Shown here piece after piece: positions 34,981-47,210 of a stretch of 64,000 bases of DNA (within the stretch, counting starts at the first letter, position 1; the number at the start of each line of letters is the position of its first letter). Source of the DNA: Cryptomeria japonica (Eukaryota; Streptophyta; Pinopsida; Cupressales; Cupressaceae); assembly GCF_030272615.1 (NCBI RefSeq), contig NC_081415.1, positions 269,147,425 to 269,211,424 on the forward strand, given 5' to 3'. Below the pieces are notes generated by a model that was not told the origin of the DNA, ran no database searches, and saw only the letters and a list, made by a program, of their open reading frames with translations. The position numbers and the translations under genes were made by a program.

Positions 34981-35674
34981 ATTCTTGCTAGTTTACACCA
35001 ACAAGTTTAAATGAGATGCAATAATAGTGACCCCTAGATTGAATTTTCTTAGCTTAGAATTTTCTTTCCCAATTTGGATGATAACATTGTGAATAACTTA
35101 TAATCACGTACATTTCATTTATATTATTGCATTTTTTTTTGTCTTTTTCATATTATGAGTAACTTTAACAAAAAAATCTTATTTTAATATTTTTATCATA
35201 TGCATTTAGCACTTCACCTTTGAATTCTGTTTTTATTGTTTCCAAAAGGGTGTAACCTAGCTCTCAACTATTTTATATTTCGATAGCTATATTCATATAT
35301 TCTAAGCACACACCTATATTATCGACTATCATTGAGATGAAAGGCTAAATTGGTGGTCAGACTGCCCCTTTAAACAATCTTAACCATTTTTTTAATTCAT
35401 GAACACTAACATTGAATCTATTATGAGTGCACCTTTTTATTACCCTCCTTTTTAAAAAAATACTATACTATTTTCTTTATATTAATACAAAGTTAAATAA
35501 AATATATTCATTAAAAAATATTCCTAACACACAATCAATCAAATGAACTATATTATCTTTTTCTTCACTACATAAAAAACAAGTACAAATCATGTTGTAC
35601 TAATGACCTAAAACCAAAATACTTTCCATTTACAATATGACAGCAGCATCTCTTTTCAACATCTTCCAAATCAT
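34981..35674. other. AT-rich sequence without a gene
   Basis: Nothing is recognised here. Confidence 0.4.
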
Positions 35675-36056
35675 CCATCTCCATTATCCTTTCTGAATTC
35701 CACTTCCCATTTTTGTTTCTTTCCCTTTTACATTCATATTGCCGTTAAATATAAATATATAATAGCATACATCAATTTCCTCTTGTGTTCTCAATGTCCT
35801 ACTTCTAAATAGGATACGTTGAGTAGCTTAAATAAAAGATAAAATATATATTTTGCCCACATTTACCATCTCCATCATCCTTTCTGAATTCCACTTCCTA
35901 TTTTTGTTTCTTTCCCTTTAACATTCATATTGCCATTAAATATAAATATATAATAGCATACATCAATTTCCTCGTGTTCTCAAGGTCCTCCTTAGATTAG
36001 AAAGCTAATTTAAATAGGAGACATTGAGTAGTTTAAATGAAAGCCCACATTTACTT
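35675..36056 (+). repeat. Tandem duplication of about 190 bp
   Basis: ccatctccattatcctttct... at 35675 and ccatctccatcatcctttct... at about 35866 begin two near-identical units. The second has a small insertion near 35990. Confidence 0.85.
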
Positions 36057-36522
36057 TGTTTGAGATACAGTACAAGATGATGTGAATGTGAGCAACAGTA
36101 AATGACTTGGTCGTTGTTCTATGCATGTAGACAATTACCAAAACAATCTTTAGTCTCGATATATAGCATGCATTTATACTTGTTACACACATCGTACAAG
36201 TTGCATTTATATTTGTAAATAGGATGTTGTAATTGCTTTAGGTTAGGGAATTTTAAATTAACTTGGTCTCTTTGTTATCCTTTAACTATAAGATCGTTCA
36301 ATTGGGGTAAAACAATTTATCCCAACAAAAAAAATGAAAATTTGTGCACGGCCACTTCAAAACTTGAAATGTTGAAAAAAGAAATGAAGGAATTCATTAA
36401 TTTTCTTTTAATATATTTTGCTATTATGGTACATGCCGCTATAAAAGCTCTGTAACAAGAGAAAACTAGCGGCTGTTATGGGTGAGCCTCTAAACCAGAA
36501 AATATAGAGAGGATTTAGTTGG

Positions 36523-39290
36523 TCAGTTATGGTGAAGATGGGAATGCCCAGCTGTCTTGGCGTTGATCCTGTCATTCCTTTTCTCCAAAAAACGCTGCAA
36601 AGAATTCTGTCGAGAAAATGGAAAATTTGCTGCCACAGATGCATGATATTAGTAATCTTTTGTTTTATGAAATAAAGAAAAAATAAAATAATAAGTCATT
36701 TATTTCAGTCCATCAAAATGAGATAATCTGGTTTCAGAATTCTGTCAAAAAAATTTAGTGTGATTTACCAGGCTTAGGGGTGACAGAGTGGCTCTGATCG
36801 GTGTGGTCTACAGGAGACATTTTTGCTGGACATGTATTTGTGGGAATTTGATGGGTAAATGAGGATGTAGAATTACTTTCGCTGTTAGCCAACGCCATTA
36901 TGGCTTCTGCCTGTATCCATTCAAGTAATATATATGAATCCCCCTTTATGCAGTCTATTAAATAATGTCATAACCAATCTTTATGTGAATCCTGATTAAG
37001 ACTGTCACTCAATTTCTGTGAAGTTCTTGCAGTGAAAAATAAATGAAATTTAAGTTTATAGGTATGTTTACCAGGTCGGGCGACACCTCGTAAACATTGA
37101 CTGTTCCGGCATAGAAAATTGTGAGTTGCCTATCCTGCCGTTGGTGCTGGTTGTCTTGTGTTGTTGGAGACCTGCAAATCCGCCACATAATAAGGAATAA
37201 ATTAGGAATTGAATCTGACAATTTATACAGTCACAGAAAGAATGGGAGGGATTCCCTTGTCAATGTTTCTGCTTTCATCCCAATATAAATGTACAGGATT
37301 AACAGACAGAATCATTGAGATTTTGCTTTGATATTCTTGTTTAAGAGGAAATTCTTCAAGAACAGGTAAATTGGATGAGGCGTTATAAAATAGAATTGAT
37401 TACAGACAGTTTAATGTCCACAATTTACATGAGTGACCTCCTGAGTTTTTAAATGAAGCTCTTAAATTGCAGATTTGCCAAAGCTTAAAAGATTCAAAGA
37501 AAATATGACATATAAAATGAAAATAAATTATTTCTCTTAATGCAAATAATGTTGAGAGAATGAAGGAATTCATTATCAAAATTGAATAAGAGAAGATCAA
37601 TCCCTCACAAAGTAAAAATAAATAAACAATCTTTGTAATTAAACCGTATAAATCGTCTACTCTAATTACTGCCTATTCTTATTTCTGGACCTGCGACTGC
37701 CTCCAGTCAAGCTTTAAATTTTAAGCCTCACTCGTCAGCAGTAAATCTGTGCTGGAGGTTGCAGTTTCGAATCTCAAGGAGAAAGAATTTCCGTAAGCTT
37801 GTGTATATTTACTATTAAAAGGTAGTATAACTATTTTACTTCTCTTTAATTTAAACAACAAAATACGGTCAAATCCAGCAAAAACTGGCCACAAACCGTT
37901 AATTCCAGGCCTTAGTAATGGCCTCCGCTATTTACGGAGAACATGTTTACGCTTTACTGACATATTTAACCGTCTTTAATATCTTGCAGTACAAACGATA
38001 TAGTAACAAAAATCACGGCTTAAGACCATAGATATTAGACCTTAATCACCAAACAATTAATCTTGAACAATTGTGAATCTATGTGCAATTCGCTAACAAT
38101 TTTTTTTCAGCGAAAACATGATTTTGAATCAGAGTCCATCCAAATATAAGAAATAGCAATACCTGAAAACAGGATAAATGCCTTCACAGTTAGGAGAGTG
38201 GAAACCAGGAAATGGACTTTGGAGCAACGATTGGTTGGCCTTGTCTGCTTTTCCAGGAGCACAGAACAATTCCGATGAGTGTAAAGAGGGAAGGAGGGAA
38301 AGATCCAGATTGTCCACTTCACTTGCCCTTCTAAACCTTAACATAGGCGTTGAAATGGATGTGCCGCTCGTTTCCCCTAATTCGCTCCTCTCGTCTGTTC
38401 CCTGCATCATTTCGCAGGCCATTCTTCAATTCAAAATAATTTCAGTCCAACTCCTAAAACTTACATTCCGTTCTCAAATAAAATGGAGTTTTCATCACAA
38501 ATCTACATTTCTACCTTAAATATATATGAAAATAACCAGTGCGTTTACCAGACACGCTTTGCCTTTCCAGGATAGCGAGGAAAATGTGGAATCTGCATCC
38601 TGAGGCGGCTCAACACAACACTCCAGCGGCCTCAAGCCTTGTGGACAAGAATACGGAGAAGGCACAAAGCCTGCATAAAAGATCGTATCATTTAGCAAAA
38701 TAATGTTTAAAAGATCTAGGACAAATTTCAAGAACAAGAGGTTTTCACAGTCCATGAGATTCTGTGAATAAAAATATATTTGAATTGTGTATAGCCATTA
38801 TATCAGTCAAGTGTTTTGATTTCAACTGTGTATATTTTCGCATCACATTCTATAATTTAAAGTATTTTTATATGAAAATATTCTACATAACTGAGAAAAT
38901 TCATGGCTACATAACTATTTACAGGAACTTTTCTCACTCCCCTACCATATCATTTAGCAAGATTATGTTTAAAAGATTTAGGGCAAATTTCAAGAACATG
39001 AAATTTTCAGTTCGCGAGATTCAGCTAGCAAGAACAGATTTTGAATTGTGTATATCCATTATATCAATAGAATGTTTTTGAATCCAACTGTATACTTCTA
39101 AATAAACACATTCTGCAAATCTGTAAAAAAATCATGGCTACATAACTATTTACAGAAACTTTTCTCAGTCAAAACTGATTTCCATATAAACCCTACCCTA
39201 CAATACCATACCTCTGCTGGTGCATTCCTCTGGCATTCCTGCAGGTACAACCATACGGTTCCATTCAATTTCTCTAGAGTGTTCTGCCAT
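36523..39290 (-). CDS. JAZ/TIFY-family jasmonate-signalling repressor, six exons
   Basis: Exons (minus strand): 39290-39212, 38670-38549, 38401-38163, 37171-37072, 36910-36769, 36629-36523. All junctions are GT-AG and phases agree, giving 262 codons and a TGA. The exon 3 sequence holds LDLSL, an EAR motif of the kind that recruits TOPLESS. Exon 4 reads RQLTIFYAGTVNVYEVSPDL and exon 5 starts AEAIMALA, together the TIFY (ZIM) domain used for dimerising and NINJA binding. Exon 6 holds the Jas motif SLQRFLEKRNDR, which in JAZ proteins binds MYC factors and COI1. The preceding residues (ANFPFSRQ) differ from the usual LPIARR degron core and the terminal PY is absent. JAZ proteins are nuclear repressors of jasmonate genes. 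No disabling lesion is seen. Exon 3 could also start elsewhere; the chosen acceptor (atgatgcag) keeps phase. Confidence 0.85.
37675..37800 (+). repeat. Possible SINE-like segment in JAZ intron 3
   Basis: gtgctggaggttgcagtttcgaatctc resembles a pol III B box context in tRNA-derived SINEs, with a loose A-box-like word about 35 bp upstream. No tail or target duplication was identified. Confidence 0.2.
38687..39175 (+). repeat. Tandem duplication in JAZ intron 1
   Basis: Two units of about 240-257 bp (38687-38943 and 38946-39175) begin tatcatttagca and end ttctcac/ttctcag. They share caaatttcaagaaca, ttgaattgtgtata and catggctacataactattta. Together they make up nearly all of intron 1. Confidence 0.85.
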
Positions 39291-39582
39291 CTCTACAGAT
39301 TACAACTCTCTGAACATTGAAAATCTTCTATTTAAAAAAAAAAGATTCACGGACTCACCTAGATTTGGAAGAGTTTTTTGAGCATGTGGAAAATTGGCAA
39401 ACAAGATCACACATGTTTTTAGGAGAATATTTTCTACAAATTAAAAAAATATTGACTGATTAGATAGTCGACATGTGTTTTTTTTAATTTTTTTCAGAAA
39501 TTAAAGAGAGAGATGATTGTTACGTGAAAATTGCTATGGTCTACGTCATCAATAATTTATTTTGAGTGGCAGGTGCAAAACG

Positions 39583-39588
39583 CACGTG
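39583..39588. promoter_or_regulatory. G-box (CACGTG) upstream of the JAZ gene
   Basis: A perfect CACGTG lies 293 bp upstream of the ATG, with a TGACG-type element (ctacgtcatc, 39541-39550) just 35 bp closer to the gene. MYC2-type factors, the targets of JAZ proteins, bind G-boxes in JAZ promoters of other plants. Confidence 0.55.
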
Positions 39589-39820
39589 CTTTAATTGGCT
39601 TAGCTTAACCCACTTAAACTACGGCGAAAAAGGCAATACCTAAATTTACAAGCTAAATTTTCGTTTCACATGTGATTTCTTTTTTGTAACGGCAAATTTT
39701 CAACCTACCTTTCAATTGTGGCACATTTTTTTTTCATCACGGGAGAGAGGGTAAAAAAATTGCACATCATCATTATAATGGTCTTATCTAAGGATTTTTT
39801 TTGGGTAGTGTAAATTTTCT

Positions 39821-40168
39821 TCTTTCACTTTTTCTTTAATTATGTTTTTTTTTTCTTTCTTTTATTAGTTTTAAGTTGTCCCCTGTCGCTTTGAAAGAAA
39901 TGTTGTATATTTTTTAATATAATAATTTTAAATGATTGTAAGTATAAAAATAAAAATATGATAAAAGTCTACTTTAAATTAAAATGTGTAAATTGTTATT
40001 GTTTGTAAGTTATGAGGTGATAGTTGAAAGATCTTTAACTTAATATAATATAAAAGTAACCTAACTAAAATATTAAATTAGTGTAGAAAGAAAATAGAAT
40101 ACAATAAACAAGTTTCTATTATACATTTCCAAGTTCTAGAATGTAGAATAGTAATTTATCTTTCTCTC
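39821..40168 (+). repeat. Tandem duplication, unit 1
   Basis: A 348-bp unit starts tctttcactttttcttt. Unit 2 starts at 40169 and is split by LINE1, resuming at 43196 to about 43480. Confidence 0.85.
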
Positions 40169-40243
40169 TCTTTCACTTTTTCTTTGATTGTTTTTTGCTT
40201 TCTTTTTCTTTCATTAGTTTAAAATTGTTTTGTGTCTTCTTTG

Positions 40244-40256
40244 CTAGAGAAATGTT
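40244..40256 (+). repeat. Target-site duplication of LINE1, left
   Basis: ctagagaaatgtt, identical to 43196-43208. Confidence 0.9.
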
Positions 40257-40648
40257 TTTGATAATAAAGAAACCAAAACTAGGGGGATGACCCGAAATAT
40301 ACAGCAAGCTTCAGAGAGAGCATAACCAACACACACACAACAACCAAACGACAGTCAGCCAATCCCTATCTTAATCATAAAAAACATAAGCCACCTACAA
40401 CTATAGAATAACCCAAGATTGATAACAATCCCATCCATATAGCATCTTAAACAATAGGTATCCATAAAGAAACTAACATTAAACCACCTATCCCTAGAAG
40501 TAAGCATATTGTCCATACTGCAATAACTAAAGAAAATAAAGAGATTCTTAACAAGCCTCATAGGGTTGATAATGAAATTAAACATAACAAGGATCCAGTC
40601 GATCCATAATTAAAACCTTAAACAAAAAAGGAAAGCAAAACCCATTAA

Positions 40649-42182
40649 TCATTTTTTCCAGCCCCCCATGTGCTGGGAGAGCAGCATACTGGTCCAATCA
40701 TCAGCAAGGAATTCAAACAATTCCTTCGTGGTGTCACTTCCCAAGCCACCCTGGTTCTCTTTATCCTGATGCAGAAGGCACAAAGTAGTGGCCAAGGAAT
40801 GCATGACCTTCAGGGCAAATTTCACAATTTTGTTGACACGGATATCCAAAAAGTCAAGCTTCTTTTTCACACTATTCAGATCCTCAGAGATAGCTTTATA
40901 GCCCGCACATTGAACAACCTCCTCCTTTTCACCTCCATCAACAACAGTTTGACCATCCTCAGACTTCCTCCCATCCTCCTCGGAGATCTGTTTATGTGGG
41001 GGGGAAGTGGCAAATAATGGGGAGGTGTTCTTATTATCTTCCTACATGGTCCCAAAGTTAGGGTCGTTGGTGTCCAGCTTAGAAGACTCCAAACCCTCTG
41101 TGGCCTCCATGTCATCCTCAACCTCATCACTTTCCTCCTTCTCTGTATCTTCCACGTCATCTTTGACATAGTTCTTCCTCACAACAATTTGCTTCATACG
41201 GGGTTTACCAGTGAATCTGTTGGACCTACGAGGGGTCACACCATCTTCCACACCAGACTCAACTAACAGGACCTTGGGTTCATTTCTAGGTTTTTTGGAG
41301 GCAACTTTAGCAGCAGAAGGATTACATTTGTTTTTTTCCCCAATTTTAGGAGAGGAAATGAGGGGGGCGTGGCCAGGGGATTGACAAGGTGTATTAGGCT
41401 TTTTTGAGGTCTTTTTATTTCTCTTTTTAGCACCAGTAGAGGGGCCCAGGTAGGAGGGGGCAAGCTGGATAAAGATAGGTTTGGGCGGACATAGGGCCCG
41501 GTGGAAATTGTAAAGACAAAACATTCAACCCTGGTGAAGGATAGTGAAATTGTTGTCCTGACTCATGCATTGACGAACATCTTTAACAGTGGATTCCAAA
41601 GCATGAAGTAAAAAGAAAGGAAAGGAAATAATATCATGGTTGTGAAAATGATTAAGCAACGAGAAGTGGTAGTAATAGAAAACCCCATATCTATCCTCAA
41701 GGGTAAAATACTTCATGATAATTTTACACACCTGGTCCCACGGATAAGGAAGACAGTCTCTGTTGAATCCCCCTCGCAGCTTAACTGGCTCCTCACCTTT
41801 TTTTGTAGAATTTGTTCATACTGGTTTCATCCATGACCTTGCTAGTCTTCTTCCATTTCCTTCCCTCAGTAGACAACCCCGTAGCCTGGGAAATGACATC
41901 TTCATTAATTTCAAAAGATATATCCCCCATAATGACTCTCTTGCCGTTCCAGCTACTGACAAACTGCATGGAGAGACTTTCATCGAACCTAGTCATAGCT
42001 TCCATGAACGGAACAATGCCCCCTTCCTTCACATACATCCACACACAATGGTAATTGTGAAAGCAATCATCAACAATGTTCGGCTCAACCCGAACTAAAT
42101 CCCCCCATATCAGTTTCCTCCAGAGTAATGTTGGTAAGCAACGCCGAACTGGTATTGAACTTGCAGAAGGAGAAACAAGCAT
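40649..42182 (-). pseudogene. LINE1 third coding region, downstream of RNase H
   Basis: A frame opening at 42182 reads GGIVPFMEAMTRFDE, ISFEINEDVISQATGL and EGRKWKK. It then shifts to a frame with DQVCKIIMKYFTLED and YYYHFSLLNHF, and to a 160-residue frame (41524-41042) rich in K/R/P (KKRNKKTSKK, RRSNRFTGKPRMKQ) with an acidic end. A final frame (40870-40649) is helical (LDIRVNKIVKFALKVMHSLA). LINE2 has matching pieces in the same order at 61740-63250. This is not a domain of standard plant L1 LINEs, which end with RNase H. Frameshifts make this copy non-functional. Function unknown. Confidence 0.7.
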
Positions 42183-42608
42183 GAAGAGCTAGAATGATCA
42201 ACAAAATTCTAGCCGAAGTGTGGTAAAAATGACAATAATGATCATTTATGGTGCTTCCCAAGGCACGCACCCACCAGCTCCGATAAGCATGCGCAAGGAC
42301 ACCTCTTATCTCATCCGCCAACTTGCAAAGAGCTTTATTTTGGAAAAAAATCGAACTCCAGTTATAGCAATAATTGTTGTACTTGTTATGGCCTATCAAA
42401 TTAATGATTAAAATTTGTAGCTGCAATCCGTCAGTAACACAAGTATAGGTGGCTAGACACGTCATCGCCAGGTCAAAGCGGTGAAGATTATGGGGACCAC
42501 CGTCGGCCACCTTGGCATATCCCGCCCAATTCAAATTTGAATTTCTCGCCTTCATCTTAACTTCACAGAAAGACCAATAAGTCCACCCGTAAAATAAACC
42601 ATAGCAAA

Positions 42609-43190
42609 TCATTGGTTGGTAAGGAAATTTTGATCTCTCCTTATGAGGGATTTCTGTCTGTCAGAAAGCGATGCCAAGTGTCTCCAACACCTCATACCTT
42701 TCATCTCAAGGCCCGCCGCAGCTAGGGAGTCCGCCACCAAATTGCCCTCTCTATAAATATGTTGAAAGTGAAATTCCTCCAGCCAAACAATCATAGACCA
42801 TATGTCCTTGAGAATGCTTCTAATCATCTAGCTAATCCCAGAAGCACCTTTAGTCACCTCAATGATCATATTAGAATCCCCTTCAATAATCAATCTTTTA
42901 GCATCAATAGCGAGAGCCAATTTAAGTCCCTAGAAGAGCGCTAAGGCTTCGGCCATGTTACTCAAGGCTAAACCAAAATTTCCAACATACGCCAGAACTA
43001 GATTGCCCAAGTTGTCCCTTATAATTCCACCTCCTGCCGCAACCCCACTGCGAGCGGCGCCATCAAAGTTGAGTTTAAACCATGAGGGGGAAGGGGTTGA
43101 CCATCTAGTGTTGAGCCTCTCCATCTTTTTAGAATTGTCATATCGAAGGAAGTCGTCAGGAGGATTCCATATCCTAACCTAATTACAATC
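42609..43190 (-). pseudogene. LINE1 RNase H (RVT_3-type) domain
   Basis: Reading leftward: WSTPSPSWFKLNFDGAA, GGIIRDNLGNLVLAYVG, MAEALALF, then IIEGDSNMIIE, and FHFQHIYREGNLVADSLA, ending with a stop at 42609. These are the D, E, D and final H/D blocks of the RNase H-like domain at the C-terminus of plant LINE RT. Stops occur near 42930 and 42828. Confidence 0.85.
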
Positions 43191-43195
43191 CATCT

Positions 43196-43208
43196 CTAGA
43201 GAAATGTT
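43196..43208 (+). repeat. Target-site duplication of LINE1, right
   Basis: ctagagaaatgtt, identical to 40244-40256. Confidence 0.9.
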
Positions 43209-46200
43209 GTATATTTTATAATTAAATGGTTTTAAATGATTGGGATTATGAAAATAAAAAGCACTATAAAATTCTATTTTAAATTAAAACATATGTAAAT
43301 TATTATTGTTTGTAAGCTATGAGATTATAGTTCAAGATCTATTAGCTTAATATAATAAAACGTAACTTAATTCTAATATATAATTATTGTAGAAGAAAAT
43401 TAAAATATAACACCAAGATATTATTAATTAATAGGTTTCTATTATATGTTTCCAAGTCTAGAATGTAGTATTAGTAATTTTTGTCATGCTAAAAGTTAAT
43501 CTTACTTTTCAAAAGTAATTTGTGGTTGTTGGGAATGTTTTCCATCCATAGATTCAATTTGAGGAAAGAAATTCATTTTGAATTTTAACTTTAAGAAGTT
43601 TGACTATGTTCTTATAGTTTTTTGAATTAATTTGACATTCTTCTTAGCCAAATGATGCACTTCAAATAATATGAAGCAAAAATATTTGACAAAGTTTTTG
43701 TGGGTTGTTTGGGCACAACCTATATGTGAGAGGAGGCTATGATACTCAAAATCCTTTTCATTTTTAATGAGAATATTGGGTAAGTGTAGTTCACCCTTAA
43801 TTTCTATTATTTTAATTAGTCACAACAAGGGCCTCTACAACTAGTAATGCAAAGACTCATGCATATCTAAAATGACAACTTCTCAAAAGAGTGTCAACAT
43901 TCCCCAACACTTCAAAATCCATAGACAAGAACAAAGTCTCAAGAAAAATACAACAATAATTTATGTCTCTTCCCTTCCATCTTAGCTTATTCTTAGATGA
44001 TGTCTTCATGCAACTCAAGCAAGTACTCAATAGTCACATTAAGGTTTTCAACGAGTTCAAGACCTTACATGTATTATAACTAGTTTAGTCTATATGCATC
44101 TTTTGTGTTCTTATGCCCATTGATATTTAGATCTTCCAATTAAATTGTTTATGGAAGCACTTGTCTATTGTATGAATAAGTAAGCATCGAACAATAACTA
44201 GTTTAAAAAAAAACTCAAAAATGATTTTTTTAATTTTAAGCTAGAGAACTCATCAAATAAGCAATTGTTTAAATAGTAATTCTATTGTAATTTTTTGGTG
44301 TATTAAAGAGAATTATTTTTAATGCTATTGTAGTCTAAAAAAATAAATTCATCAAGTATTTGGTCTAATTATACAAAACATCTATTTGGATGAAGGGTTA
44401 AATTTGTATATATAAATTCATTTTTTTATCAAATGGTGATAAGAATAAATGATTTAGTGAACAAATTTTAGTTGGTTAATTCTAAGCACAAACAAAAATA
44501 TAACGAATTTATTAAACATATTGCATACTTGGATATTCTTTAATTTAAATGATTTGTTATTGATTAGGATCCAACCCATCTCAATTTTCTTTAGGATCAC
44601 TATATTGTAACCTATTCCATAATTTCTAACACGTAGACTTATTTTACGTGTTTTTGCTAAACTTCTTTAAAATGAAATTCGATTTTTTCTAGATTAGTTA
44701 TATTATTTCCAATAATCATATAGGTATAGTTATAAAAATGCAATATGGTAAATGATGCTTACAGTACGTCAATGGTCACTACTTGTTTTATTATGAATTG
44801 TAAACTTTCTCTTTAAGAATTTACAATGAATTAAATTATTCTATTCATATTTTAAAAATTATATCAACATTTAGAACTTTAGATTCTCATGACCATAATA
44901 CAAATTTAGAAGCATATGGAAAAAAAAAAGGGCAATGCCAACTAACAAATTTAGACTTTGAAGGTGTCTATTTTCTATAACATTTATTTATTTATTTATT
45001 GTCTGGTATTTGTAAGATATGCTTTTAATTATTATTATGTTTTTAATATATGGTATAAAGTTAAAACTTCATTGCAGATTATAAGATAAGTGTTTGAACT
45101 TTCCAATTGATGACACGAAATATATTAATTGTTTAAAATTAAGTTAATGAATTGCCTCTTTTAAAATAATTGTTACTACATGTAATCCATATATATTTGA
45201 GAAGAAATGGATACAGATATATAACCATACATGTAATTATAGTTGTTTGCATTTCTTAAAATTCTTGTTCATACTATCCACATCTCATCAATTTCACAAG
45301 TCTCAGTAATTGTTTTTGTTTTTAATTATTTTCTATAAATAAGTTACATCATATATAAGAAAAATGCATAGACAAGAACACATTTGTATAGTATTATCAA
45401 AAGATAAATCAAGACATGTTAAAATACTTTATTAAAAAATTATAGATGATTTATTCTACCAATTTTATTCATACTTATAATATTTAAAATATATATAATC
45501 TTAAAAAGAAAATACTATACAAACTTCTATATAGCAAGCGTCTCAATTAATTCTATACAATACTAGTCCCAAAGTCTCCAAATTGGCCGCTTCATAAATA
45601 ATTCTGTTAAATATTAACCACTCATATTTCGACCAATTGTTAGGCTTAATACATTAGATTAGTAGCATAAGTGAAAGCATCACATGTTATTTTATTTCCT
45701 AAAATATCGTGATTCAAATGCATGAGGGTGTGATTTGAATAAAAAGATATATTAAAAGTCGATAAAGAATTTTATTCTACATTTATTGATAAGGACGAAT
45801 CCTCCATAAATTGATAGACATGAATATTTTATTATATAAAATGAATAGGTGAAGATAAATAGATTCTCTTTTTATTTATTTCTATTATTTTATATATGTT
45901 TTAATTATTATAGATTTGATGTTTTAGTGTATAATTTATCTTATTTTGTATTCATTAATTTCATTTAAAACATGGATTGGATGAAATTTTTATATAGTCT
46001 GTATTTAAATCTAATTGTGGATGTGGATCAATCTTGCTGATAGTTATGCTCCCAAATACTTGTTATAATTAAACTCTTTTTTTTTTTTAAACTTGTTTGA
46101 GTTAATTGTTTTAGGAAAATTGATTGTTTCTTGTAAGCTTGAATATCAAATACTTTGAATTGAGCACCAAGAATCTTGCATTAATGACATGACCTAGGTT

Positions 46201-46619
46201 GTGAGTACATGATTAGATGCATTTGGATGTTAGATATCATTCACACTACATAAATATTCACAATTTATATCACACACACTACACATTGATTCATCATCTA
46301 AGCATCACGTGTCTTTTATCAACTTGTCTTCCATATGGTTTACCAAATATGGGGATCAACAATTGTCAAGAAAGTTGAAATGATTTTCTTTTATCTACAA
46401 TAGACTCTTAAAGGCATTTTCTAACACCATCAAGTTTCACACAGAGGTGGAAGTGAAGCACATAGATATTGACACATAGAAGAGCAAAGAAAGTGGTCAT
46501 AAGCCAATGTCTTCAAATAAATTCATGAGTGCAACCACATCCAAAAGTAGATTAGAGTCCTTAACCAAGTCTGTGATAGTTAAAACAATTTTGATTCAAT
46601 GTAATATCTTTGATTATAG
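43209..46619. other. AT-rich intergenic sequence
   Basis: The first 270 bp complete the split 348-bp tandem unit. The rest has no recognisable gene, RNA or element in 3 kb of strongly AT-rich DNA. Confidence 0.5.
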
Positions 46620-47210
46620 GGTATGTGCAGGATCATGGTGGGCCAAACTAGGCCCTTAAGCGGCTGCCAATTTAGAAAAACATAGTTAGACAACTTGACG
46701 TAAAAAATTGAATAAGTTATCAACATTATTTCAAAAATATGTAAGAATAGAATCTATAGAAATTTGAATTTATTTTCTAAGATACTAGTTGTTTTCTGAT
46801 AAAAAAATCTATTTGGCAAAAATTTGAAATTTCAATCCAATAGTACTAAAATTTTAGGAAAAAGATAAGAAGCAGGTGTTTGTCTGACCACCCTAACAAT
46901 CAAATCATAATATTTTTTTATAAGATTTTAGATATAAGTAGAAGACTTATGTCCAGATGTGACACATATTTTTCATAATTAAAAAAAAATAAAAATTAAT
47001 TATGAATTTTTTAGTACAACTTTTTAAAAATATTAAAAATTGTATATCTGGCCACCAGAACTTGGTAAAAAATTTATGAAATTCATTTTTTTTTAATCCT
47101 ATAGTATATGAAACATAGAATGTGATGCATGTTTTGGATTCTAAAAATGTGATACCATTTGAAAGTTATAGATGTTTTTCAATTAGCTATCAATAAGGAC
47201 TTTGGTCGTA
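46620..47210 (-). repeat. Dispersed repeat R1, copy 3 (inverted)
   Basis: Its reverse complement matches 3060-3494 joined directly to 9400-9565, including the words aagataagaagcaggtgt, gtctgaccaccc and cttatgtccagatgtgac. It gives the pre-insertion site of copia element A (cttagaaaataaattc). Confidence 0.8.

Larger units (their letters stand above)
40257..43195 (-). mobile_element. LINE1: 5'-truncated L1-type retrotransposon
   Basis: A 2,939-bp insert is bounded by perfect 13-bp duplications and lies inside unit 2 of the 348-bp tandem duplication, so both ends are exact. On the minus strand it begins just before an RNase H domain, so endonuclease and RT are lost, as is usual for target-primed LINE copies. 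It continues for 2.4 kb downstream of RNase H with coding-like sequence and a short 3' UTR ending in a brief A-rich stretch (ttattatcaaaa). Confidence 0.92.

Noticed and set aside
38764-39081. Plus-strand frame of 105 codons in JAZ intron 1
   Set aside because: It runs through the AT-rich tandem duplication, is interrupted relative to the second unit, and has no motif.
42085-42612. 175-codon minus-strand frame between LINE1 RNase H and its third region
   Set aside because: It overlaps the better-supported frame, has no counterpart in LINE2, and resembles no known domain.
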